Shown here piece by piece: positions 1-5,684 of a stretch of 5,875 bases of DNA. The notes below the pieces were generated by a model. It was not told the origin of the DNA. It saw nothing but the letters and a program-made list of their open reading frames with translations, and ran no database searches. A program made the position numbers and the translations under genes. The stretch spans positions 1 to 5,875 of the forward strand of contig CAYMAZ010000071.1 of assembly GCA_964388575.1 (NCBI GenBank). The letters are read 5' to 3'. Source of the stretch: CAYMAZ01 sp964388575. GTDB taxonomy: Bacteria; Bacteroidota; Bacteroidia; Bacteroidales; DTU049. Positions within the stretch are counted from its first letter, which is position 1; every line of letters starts with the position of its first letter.

Positions 1-2291
1 ATTTCATTGAGCGCTGAAACGAGAAAGTGTCCTGAACCAACGGCAGGGTCGCAAATTTTGATCGAGTTTATAATGTCATTGGCTTCCTGTCGTGTGAAAG
101 GTCGATCTGTGCCAATGTTTTCGTAAATGTCATCAAGGTTTTTGAAGAATGCTTGATTTTGAGCAGAACATTGCAGAACCTCAGATTCAGCGATACACTC
201 TCCCCTCTCGAGAGGGGCCGGGGGTGTGTCAGGGACATAAAACACACCTCCGGACATTGAATTGAGAGGGGAGCCATCAAATTTAAACCAACTTAAATCC
301 CTGTTTTCATAACCTTCTATGTATTTTTTGATGGTTTGCAGAACCTCATTTCCATTTCCGAATATATCATCATCTTTAAATCTTAATACATTGACATTTA
401 ATTCATTTAATCTGATTTCTTTTTTAAGATCATTTTTTTGAGTTTGCTCCCATTCATGGGTAATACCATCAAGTTCTATTGCCAGTCTCAGTTCATGACA
501 GAAGAAATCAACAATATAGTTGTCAATCGGTTTTTGTCTGTGAAAATCGTATTTACCTTGAAATTTGCCTTTGAGTTCTCTCCAGAGTGTAATTTCTGAT
601 TTTGTACTGTTGTTGCGGTGTTTACGGGCAAGTTCTTTGAGTTTTGGGTTGTAAGGAATGATTTCTCTTGGGGAATTTTTCATGTGTGACACACCCCTAA
701 ATCCCCTCTCAAGAGGGGACTTTTTGAGAAGTGCTTCGTTGAATTTCTGCACAACGGCTTTGCGAATGGTTTCACGGCACATATACATTGTGATGAAACC
801 GGGAGTGAAAAATGAACCGTCTTTGTAGCCATTTATTTTCTCGAAAATCAATCCGAGAACCGAAGCGTTAATCAGCGTTTTGTTGTCTTCCTGAATTTCT
901 TCTCCGCCTTCTGCTCCAAAGTCGTAAGCATCTAAAAACTCAAACAAATATTGAAGCGTGGAAATATTGCCTGTCCGTTTTTTGCCTTGCTGGTCTTTCA
1001 GCACGGTTTGCGAAAAAATCGGTATGGTTTTGTCGTCTTTCAGATTGCTGATAAACAAAGTAACCTGCTCAATGTCGGTTGGCTCGAAAAGCGAAGAATT
1101 GAGATAAGGCGTTTTTTCAAATGCCTTTTTTACATCTTCGTTTCGCTCGTCATACTTGCGTGCCAACACCTGAAAAAACAAGCTGTTCAGGTCGTCATAG
1201 TTCTTGATTTTGTCAAGGTTGAGAAACGAAAAAGATTTGTCGCCTTTGTGATAGGTAATGAGTTGTGCTTCCAACAACTTCAAGAACAAAATTCTGTTTA
1301 TCCAAGTGATGGTAAGTTCAAGAGAAACATTAAAAAATCGTTCCTGTTGTGTGTTGCCGAATTGGTTTGGTTTTTCCAATCGGCTCAACTTATCTAAGCT
1401 GTCAAGCTGAATGATGGCATCTTCAAGAATTGTTCCTGTGTGTCGTTCACCTTCTTTGTTTCGCTCAATAAGTTTTTTGCTTCCTTCTTTGGTTTCTGTC
1501 AAGCCGATAATGTGCAACAACTCGCTGTAAAAACGTTTGTCAAGGCTGTTGCTGTCGTTGGTGAATGGAAGTTTTAAAAGATGCTCTGGCGAAAGAAGTT
1601 TGAATAAAGCAATCAGCGCATTATCGTCTGCTCTGTCTGTATTTCGTAATGGTTTTTGAAAGTCCTGAATGTTGAAGTAAGCAAATTCAATTTCAATTGT
1701 TATGCTGTCAATAAACGGCTCGGCAATTTGCTTGTAGAAAAAGTCGGTTTTCGTGTCTGCCAATCGTCCACCTTCAAAGTCGTTGAATTGTTTTACAAGA
1801 TTCTTGTTTTGAGCAAAAAGTCTGTCGAACAGGGTGGTGTCAAAAATAAACCACTCGTTAATATTGGTGGCAATCAAATGTTTTACTTCAAGGTTTTTGT
1901 GTGTAATTCTTTCTCTCAGGTAGTAAAGCACCAATTCCTGAAAAGCTTTGGTGTTGAGCTTCTCAGTTGTAAGCATTTCAGTTTTGTTTGTCGGTTTTTT
2001 TGCTTCGATTATTACGCCAACAGTGGAGTTTGCGTTTTGTCCGTTATGAATAACAAGGTCGTTTCTTCCTTTGGTGTTGATAAAATGATTTGGGTCGTAA
2101 TATGTTTTCTTTAAAAAGTCGGACACCAGGTTTTTATGAAACTCTTCGCTTTCGGTGTCGTTCGTTCTGTCGAGTAAAGTAATGAGATTGGTTTTGAAGC
2201 TTTCAATTTCAGTCCTGTTTGGTTTTACTTTTAAAAAGGCTTTGTTGAGTGCCTTTCGGGGTTGAACAGGTTTAAGTGGTATTGAGTTCAT
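1..2291 (-). CDS. Type IIG-like restriction-modification enzyme (DUF7149/Eco57I-type), 3' end outside the window, with an in-frame DUF559 insertion
   Basis: The reading frame starts at ATG 2291-2289 (MNSIPLKPVQPRKALNKAFL) and stays open for 763 codons to the left edge; no stop is reached. Residues 60-105 hold a PD-(D/E)xK nuclease signature: D78 in NDLVIHNG, then E96-A97-K98 in GVIIEAKKP. Residues 105-520 are largely helical, with the segment LINASVLGLIFEKINGYKDGSFFTPGFITMYMC (about 472-504) that in Eco57I-like enzymes precedes the methylase core. Motif I for S-adenosylmethionine binding is DPAVGSGHFLVSALNE (748-763). The catalytic NPPY motif and target-recognition domain would lie beyond the window. 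By family knowledge such enzymes methylate adenine and cleave DNA in one polypeptide. The oddity is residues about 524-697, a repeat-bounded DUF559 nuclease domain placed between the helical part and motif I without breaking the frame. There is no Shine-Dalgarno sequence. The gene lies 94 bp downstream of the 240-residue gene. Whether the enzyme is still active cannot be told from sequence. Confidence 0.92.
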   Translation of the reverse strand, partial: MNSIPLKPVQPRKALNKAFLKVKPNRTEIESFKTNLITLLDRTNDTESEEFHKNLVSDFLKKTYYDPNHFINTKGRNDLVIHNGQNANSTVGVIIEAKKPTNKTEMLTTEKLNTKAFQELVLYYLRERITHKNLEVKHLIATNINEWFIFDTTLFDRLFAQNKNLVKQFNDFEGGRLADTKTDFFYKQIAEPFIDSITIEIEFAYFNIQDFQKPLRNTDRADDNALIALFKLLSPEHLLKLPFTNDSNSLDKRFYSELLHIIGLTETKEGSKKLIERNKEGERHTGTILEDAIIQLDSLDKLSRLEKPNQFGNTQQERFFNVSLELTITWINRILFLKLLEAQLITYHKGDKSFSFLNLDKIKNYDDLNSLFFQVLARKYDERNEDVKKAFEKTPYLNSSLFEPTDIEQVTLFISNLKDDKTIPIFSQTVLKDQQGKKRTGNISTLQYLFEFLDAYDFGAEGGEEIQEDNKTLINASVLGLIFEKINGYKDGSFFTPGFITMYMCRETIRKAVVQKFNEALLKKSPLERGFRGVSHMKNSPREIIPYNPKLKELARKHRNNSTKSEITLWRELKGKFQGKYDFHRQKPIDNYIVDFFCHELRLAIELDGITHEWEQTQKNDLKKEIRLNELNVNVLRFKDDDIFGNGNEVLQTIKKYIEGYENRDLSWFKFDGSPLNSMSGGVFYVPDTPPAPLERGECIAESEVLQCSAQNQAFFKNLDDIYENIGTDRPFTRQEANDIINSIKICDPAVGSGHFLVSALNE
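200..231 (+). repeat. PLERG-coding palindromic repeat, copy B (cassette 3' end in gene orientation)
   Basis: On the plus strand this reads CTCCCCTCTCGAGAGGGG, then CC, then GGGGGTGTGTCA. Positions 202-217 (CCCCTCTCGAGAGGGG) form a perfect 16-bp palindrome. On the minus strand it is translated in the host frame as DTPPAPLERGE. It is inverted relative to copies A and C. Confidence 0.8.
242..273 (-). repeat. Degenerate repeat copy C, forming a large hairpin with copy B
   Basis: On the minus strand it starts CTCCCCTCTC and ends CCGGAGGTGTGT, matching copy B at both ends; the palindrome centre is degenerate (AATTCAATGT). Copies B and C face each other across a 12-nt loop (230-241), so positions 200-273 can fold into a hairpin with arms of about 30 nt. 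It is translated in frame as SPLNSMSGGV. Confidence 0.7.
687..719 (-). repeat. PLERG-coding palindromic repeat, copy A (cassette 5' end in gene orientation)
   Basis: On the minus strand this reads as a TCCCCTCTTGAGAGGGG core followed by a spacer and GGGGTGTGTCA. The core is a near-perfect 16-bp palindrome with one mismatched pair. It is translated in frame as SPLERGFRGVS. It shares core and tail with copy B in the opposite orientation, so the two act as terminal inverted repeats of the DUF559 cassette. Confidence 0.8.
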
Positions 2292-2334
2292 AAATAATAG
2301 TTGGTGTGAAAAATTATGAAGAAAAATTGCAGTT

Positions 2335-2342
2335 CAAATTTA
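2335..2342 (-). promoter_or_regulatory. Candidate Bacteroidota -7 box (TAAATTTG) for the restriction-modification gene
   Basis: TAAATTTG on the minus strand fits the Bacteroidota -7 consensus TAnnTTTG and lies 43 bp upstream of the ATG at 2291. No clear TTTG -33 box stands at the usual distance; a TTTG on the same strand (2357-2354) is too close. The heptamer TTCAAAT is repeated directly at 2333-2339 and 2352-2358. The motif is short and the region AT-rich, so this is weak support for separate transcription from the upstream pair. Confidence 0.3.
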
Positions 2343-2385
2343 TTGATTTAATTCAAATATGCTTCAGATAATTACATTTCGTCAC

Positions 2386-3108
2386 TTATTTTATATATTC
2401 AAATTTTTTTAACTTTAGCAAAGCAAAATTTACAAAGGCATCTGAAGTTTTGAAATTATACTTTCTCATTATTTTCCTGAATTCTTTCTGTGAAAGCCTG
2501 AAAATGATATTGTTTTCCATTTCATAACGCCAATATTTCCGTTTGTTTAATTTCATTCTTTTTCCGATACGTGCATATTCGGGAAATATCCCACAATCTG
2601 TAATCTGACAAAGAAAAGGTTCATCCCTGTTTTCCATGATGTCGTTCCAGAATACAATATCGCCAATTTCAAGAATGCTTTCGTGAGGATACAATGCGAC
2701 TTCAATTTTATGCAGTTTTTCAAAAAAATCATAAAGATACATTTGCATATCAACAATCAGCATGTTGTATTGCTTATTGAGTTCAATCAACTTTTGTTTG
2801 ACCTCAGGGGGTTTGTAATTAATGTTTTCGAAAAATCTGTATTTACTTATGTAATTTTGTGGGAGAGGAATCTTTAAATCTCCTGAGATCATATTCCAAT
2901 TGATTATAACAAGTAACTTCCCATTAACAATCAGCTGTTTTTCCTTGAAGTATTTTGCCGATTCTTTATATAGACTGATTTTAACTCTTCTGTTCGAAAC
3001 AATTTCTTCAACTGTTCCATACATGTGCTCCCCGACGATTTGATGAATAAAATAGACTCTCTGGCCTGGAAACAATAAATATCCGCGTTTATCAGTAGGA
3101 ATCCTCAT
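2386..3108 (-). CDS. Hypothetical 240-residue basic protein, two possible SH3-like barrel segments
   Basis: I do not recognise this protein. It starts at ATG 3108, 11 bp after the stop of the 751-residue zinc-ribbon membrane gene, which implies one transcript and probably linked function. It has no signal peptide or membrane segment and is probably cytoplasmic. Two segments look alike: residues 9-47 (RGYLLFPGQRVYFIHQ..., then GTVEEIVSNRRVKISLY) and residues 143-182 (ESILEIGDIVFWNDIM..., then CQITDCGIFPEYARIG). Each has a G-x-x-V-x-F turn followed by a beta-rich stretch, as in small SH3/KOW/CarD-like barrels. A helical stretch (about 100-138) separates them. The C-terminal 55 residues are rich in Lys and Arg (KLNKRKYWRY, KEFRKIMRKYNFK) and could bind nucleic acid. 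The barrel assignment and nucleic-acid binding are inference only. That it is a real gene is well supported by its length, spacing and protein-like composition. Confidence 0.85.
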   Translation of the reverse strand: MRIPTDKRGYLLFPGQRVYFIHQIVGEHMYGTVEEIVSNRRVKISLYKESAKYFKEKQLIVNGKLLVIINWNMISGDLKIPLPQNYISKYRFFENINYKPPEVKQKLIELNKQYNMLIVDMQMYLYDFFEKLHKIEVALYPHESILEIGDIVFWNDIMENRDEPFLCQITDCGIFPEYARIGKRMKLNKRKYWRYEMENNIIFRLSQKEFRKIMRKYNFKTSDAFVNFALLKLKKFEYIK

Positions 3109-3119
3109 CGAAGTGTTAT

Positions 3120-5375
3120 TTAATTTTCCGGAGAATCGCCAATAATCCCTTTTTCCCTCACAATTCTGTCATACTGTTCACCCAGTTCTTTACATTTCCC
3201 TGACCAATTGGCAGTATGTTCAGCATCAAAGGATTCACTGCTATATTCCAGAGCACATTCGCAAAATGCCACAGCATCAAACTGATATCCTTCAGTTGCC
3301 AGAGCAACTGACATGACACAAAAGACCATAAAAAACGCTTTTTCTTCTTTGCCTAAGGTGTCTTTCTGAGGTTGAACTGAAGTGCCTGGCTCATCCACAT
3401 TTACTCCCGGCTGTTGATCATCCTGCTGATCTTCATCAGAGTCAACATAAAACCTGATATCAATACTGCCGGCTTTTTCAAGCATAAATTGTTTTTGAAG
3501 TGTTTGCCCTTTGTATTCTACTTCAAGCATTGTTGGTGTTCCATAATACAAATACCCGAGGTTCGTACAATTAAACCACCATTGTCCGGCTTTATCAGTG
3601 ACCCCTTCCCACAAATGCTGGTCTTTATCCACAACAATACGCACCGGTAAACCTCTTACAGCCTTACTTTCAACAGTACTTCCGTAAACACTTACCCTGA
3701 TCTGAACAACTGAGTTCATCTGTTTTTTCATTTCAGACAAATCCCTGATAATTTCCATCTCCTGTTGTTTTCGAATCTCTTGCATGTAAAGCTCAAATGC
3801 AGAAATGATCACATCATTCATTCTCCTTCTTTCATGACGGATGATGTTTTCTCTGATATTTTCAGGCACGACATTCTCATTGAAATACGCGTTCAGATAA
3901 TTATTAATTTCCTGCGATAATGCCCATTCAAAATCCACATGTGTTTCGATATTCTCCTGAATAAACATGCTCCAGCCCTTTACAGTCTTGCTGTATGGAT
4001 TTTGATTTGCATTGTAACTGTAATATTTATTCAGATAATCCTGCTGGATCGCTGCCTGTTCCACTTCAGCCTGATGTTCCTTGTGCAATCCGTAAAGAAA
4101 ATTCGCAACACTATATACTGCCACGACTTTCCAGCCTGCAGCAGCCAGACCGTATGTAAGGAGTTCTTTTGAGAGATTCATGACTGCATCCAGATATTGC
4201 TTTCGGCCGGTTTCAATGCCAAATGTTACAAAGGCCCGGACAAGCCCAAGTTTTCCGGCAATTTTGTTGAGGGCACTGAACGTAGGATATTTGAGAATAT
4301 CTTCATGAACTCCGGCTGACAGTGTTGTGACATCATAAGACTTCATAAAAAGATCAATTCCGTCAATTTCAGCCTCGGCGGGTGCAGTTTTATGAGTGAT
4401 ATAATACCTCATTGTTTTCTCTGCTTCTGAAAAATCAGGTGGTGACAGTATTGTTGAAGGATCAACCATCGCAAGGGCTTTCATCATCGGTCCGGGTTCT
4501 GTGTGTGCGCTGACCATCCCGAGACTTGAAAAATGTGTGCGATAAACAGTCAAAGTGTTGTTCTGATTATCAATAATTACATCTGTGTCTTCCCATTGAG
4601 CTGTCTCTTCATTGTAATACATAATATAAGGAACACATCCTGGTTTAAACTCACTGCGTTGTTGTTCCTGCTGAAAATTAAAGATGACCTTAACTTCATT
4701 ATCAAATGATTTCGTTTTTCTGAAATCAAAGTCAAATGTTTTGATCACCTTATCTGCGAATTCAGGTTTTTTAATATTTCTTACTGCATACAGGTCAAGT
4801 GTATCCGCTTGTTTAACCTGACCTTTCGGAATGATGAGCGTCAGTTCATCATTATGTTGTATGATGGTTTCAGTTGTATCATTGGGCAGAATTGTGAAGG
4901 AGGCAATCAGAGTTTTTTTCATTCCCTGGTCATAAAAAAAGAAAAAGTAAGTTGCAGCTACTGCAAGAATTGTCGTCGCAATGATAATCAAAGTCATTGC
5001 TCTGGCTTTTTTGTGACTGGGTTTTACATGAGATTTTTGAATGTCATTTATGACTTTGGTTTCTAAGGCAGAGGTGTCAGGTTTTTGCATTGGTTGGCCA
5101 CAGAAAATACAGAATTTTGATGAATGTAAATTTTCTTTACCACAGATTGTGCATTTTACCTGGGATGAAGCTTCTGTAATACTGCTGGATTTTTCATTAT
5201 AGTCAGGATTCTTCATGACACATGCTGTACAGAATTTCTTTCCGTTCTCAAATCCTGATCCGCATTGGCACACATTAGTTTGCACTATCTGACTGAATAT
5301 CCGGGCTCCGCAGGAAGTGCAAAATTTATTTTCACCGGAACAGGGAGCACCGCAGTTTGTACATGTTGTTTTCAT
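3120..5375 (-). CDS. Zinc-ribbon membrane protein with large extracytoplasmic region (751 aa)
   Basis: Three short zinc ribbons open the protein: C5-C8/C19-C22, C36-C38/C49-C52 (a shortened first pair) and C75-C78/C89-C92. A basic stretch (KPSHKKARAM, 118-127) and one transmembrane helix (about 128-148) follow, so the ribbons should be cytoplasmic and the rest outside the membrane. Residues about 155-288 are beta-rich and end in YRTHFSSLGMVSA, a pattern like the ends of ZU5-type or related beta-sandwich domains. Residues 300-550 are helical, with a hydrophobic stretch near 400-430 (LLTYGLAAAGWKVVAVYSVA) and a charged probable coiled coil (about 512-553). Residues 555-645 resemble a carboxypeptidase-regulatory or Ig-like fold (GLPVRIVVDKDQHLWEGVTDKAGQWWF). 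An acidic linker (DSDEDQQDDQQPG) and a C-terminal helical segment with two cysteines follow. The start at 5375 is fixed by the first ribbon beginning at residue 5. TATTTTTG (5387-5380) resembles a -7 box but sits unusually close to the ATG. Exact family and function are unknown to me. Confidence 0.93.
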   Translation of the reverse strand: MKTTCTNCGAPCSGENKFCTSCGARIFSQIVQTNVCQCGSGFENGKKFCTACVMKNPDYNEKSSSITEASSQVKCTICGKENLHSSKFCIFCGQPMQKPDTSALETKVINDIQKSHVKPSHKKARAMTLIIIATTILAVAATYFFFFYDQGMKKTLIASFTILPNDTTETIIQHNDELTLIIPKGQVKQADTLDLYAVRNIKKPEFADKVIKTFDFDFRKTKSFDNEVKVIFNFQQEQQRSEFKPGCVPYIMYYNEETAQWEDTDVIIDNQNNTLTVYRTHFSSLGMVSAHTEPGPMMKALAMVDPSTILSPPDFSEAEKTMRYYITHKTAPAEAEIDGIDLFMKSYDVTTLSAGVHEDILKYPTFSALNKIAGKLGLVRAFVTFGIETGRKQYLDAVMNLSKELLTYGLAAAGWKVVAVYSVANFLYGLHKEHQAEVEQAAIQQDYLNKYYSYNANQNPYSKTVKGWSMFIQENIETHVDFEWALSQEINNYLNAYFNENVVPENIRENIIRHERRRMNDVIISAFELYMQEIRKQQEMEIIRDLSEMKKQMNSVVQIRVSVYGSTVESKAVRGLPVRIVVDKDQHLWEGVTDKAGQWWFNCTNLGYLYYGTPTMLEVEYKGQTLQKQFMLEKAGSIDIRFYVDSDEDQQDDQQPGVNVDEPGTSVQPQKDTLGKEEKAFFMVFCVMSVALATEGYQFDAVAFCECALEYSSESFDAEHTANWSGKCKELGEQYDRIVREKGIIGDSPEN

Positions 5376-5407
5376 GGTTCAAAAATAACTTATTTTTATA
5401 TTTTCAG

Positions 5408-5617
5408 AACACTATTGTACGATAAAATGCTTTCAAACTTCAGAATTCTATTGAAAATACTGGCTTAGCTGAATTTGTAATTTCTAAAGGCTTATTTTTC
5501 AAAATTGCCACTAAGGCTCCAAGACACCAAGAAATCACAAAGATTAAGTCATTGACTTCGTGAATTTTAGTGTCTTAGTGGCTAAAAATACGTAAATTTT
5601 ACCCGGACAATAGTGTT
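5408..5617. promoter_or_regulatory. 11-bp inverted repeat pair, one copy upstream of each divergent gene
   Basis: AACACTATTGT (5408-5418) and its exact reverse complement ACAATAGTGTT (5607-5617) flank the intergenic palindrome. Each gene therefore sees the same ACAATAGTGTT box pointing toward it, followed by an A-rich stretch and then a -7-like box (TATTTTTG 5387-5380 leftward; TAACTTTA 5635-5642 rightward). They could be a shared operator or promoter element, or the terminal inverted repeats of a 210-bp miniature element; no target duplication is visible. Confidence 0.4.
5507..5582. repeat. Imperfect palindromic repeat of the GCCACTAAG...CTTAGTGGC type
   Basis: GCCACTAAG (5507-5515) is perfectly complementary to CTTAGTGGC (5574-5582). 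Inside, ACACCAAGAAATCACAAAG (5524-5542) pairs imperfectly with CTTCGTGAATTTTAGTGT (5556-5573). An 8-nt bulge (5516-5523) sits in the left arm and a loop of about 13 nt (5543-5555) closes the hairpin. Phrases such as 'ccactaaggcactaagacac' recur as intergenic repeats in environmental bacterial genomes as I remember them, so a dispersed REP/MITE-like element is the best guess. There is no transposase in the window. Confidence 0.6.
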
Positions 5618-5634
5618 TTAAGAAAAAAATAACC

Positions 5635-5642
5635 TAACTTTA
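5635..5642 (+). promoter_or_regulatory. Candidate -7 box (TAACTTTA) for the rightward reading frame
   Basis: TAACTTTA differs at one base from the Bacteroidota -7 consensus TAnnTTTG and lies 42 bp upstream of ATG 5685. TTTT at 5616-5619 is the nearest thing to a -33 box, but the spacing of about 15 bp is short. Weak on its own; the shared 11-bp box upstream adds some weight. Confidence 0.3.
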
Positions 5643-5684
5643 CAATTAAAAGTAGAAAATATAAACAATTTGTCTTTGCACCCC

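Larger units (their letters stand above)
171..348. repeat. 13-bp direct repeat bracketing the B/C hairpin
   Basis: TTGCAGAACCTCA occurs at 171-183 and again at 336-348. Both copies are in the same frame of the minus-strand gene and encode EVLQ (NGNEVLQTIKK at the end of the DUF559 domain, AESEVLQCSAQ after the cassette). The copies are 165 bp, or 55 codons, apart, so exchange between them would remove the hairpin without shifting the frame. Confidence 0.6.
200..719 (-). mobile_element. DUF559 (Vsr-like endonuclease) cassette inserted in frame in the restriction-modification gene
   Basis: Read on the minus strand, residues about 524-697 of the host protein are unrelated to the methylase. They begin KSPLERGFRGVSHMKN and end DTPPAPLERGE. 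Between these lies a complete DUF559 domain (about residues 537-665, positions 681-297) with its usual signatures: KSEITLWRELKG (564-575), FHRQKPI (583-589), YIVDFFC (592-598), IELDGITH (605-612), and the C-terminal RLNELNVNVLRFKDDDIF. D595, E606, D608 and H612 are the likely catalytic set of this Vsr/PD-(D/E)xK-like fold. The cassette ends are copies of one palindromic repeat in opposite orientation (687-719 and 200-231). An in-frame ATG at 683-681 could start a shorter product, but no stop codon follows the domain, so there is no free-standing DUF559 gene here. The edges are approximate. Homing-like mobility is an inference; the domain identity is by recognition of motifs. Confidence 0.8.
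5376..5684. other. Divergent intergenic region with promoters and a palindromic repeat
   Basis: These 309 bp separate the leftward zinc-ribbon gene from the rightward partial reading frame. I see no convincing gene in it. It holds an 11-bp inverted repeat pair near its two sides, an imperfect palindrome in the middle, AT-rich probable promoter stretches next to each gene, and no tRNA, terminator or attachment site. Confidence 0.6.

Noticed and set aside
68..280. 70-codon minus-strand frame containing LTHPRPLSRGE
   Set aside because: It lies in a different frame from the main gene and arises from the repeat copies; the main frame codes the conserved motif I just downstream.
200..719. Intein
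   Set aside because: No splicing block with an N-terminal Cys/Ser at the first junction and no His-Asn before a Cys/Ser/Thr at the second; the nuclease is DUF559 rather than LAGLIDADG or HNH, and the edges are DNA repeats.
200..719. Free-standing DUF559 gene or a disrupted pseudogene
   Set aside because: No stop codon follows the domain and both junctions keep the host frame, so a fusion is the simplest reading.
200..719. CRISPR array
   Set aside because: Three repeat copies in mixed orientation, unevenly spaced, inside a translated gene; not a direct-repeat array.
951..1397. 148-codon open frame on the plus strand
   Set aside because: It is antisense to the restriction-modification gene, whose minus-strand frame is continuous and has recognisable motifs; the plus-strand product is low in normal protein features.
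1656..2114. 152-codon open frame on the plus strand
   Set aside because: Antisense shadow of the N-terminal nuclease region of the restriction-modification gene.
1..2291. BREX PglX methylase
   Set aside because: The N-terminus carries a PD-(D/E)xK nuclease and the DUF7149-like start, and no other BREX gene is seen nearby.
2292..2385. Transcription terminator between the 240-residue gene and the restriction-modification gene
   Set aside because: No GC-rich stem followed by a T tract in either direction; only AT-rich sequence and a 7-nt direct repeat are visible.
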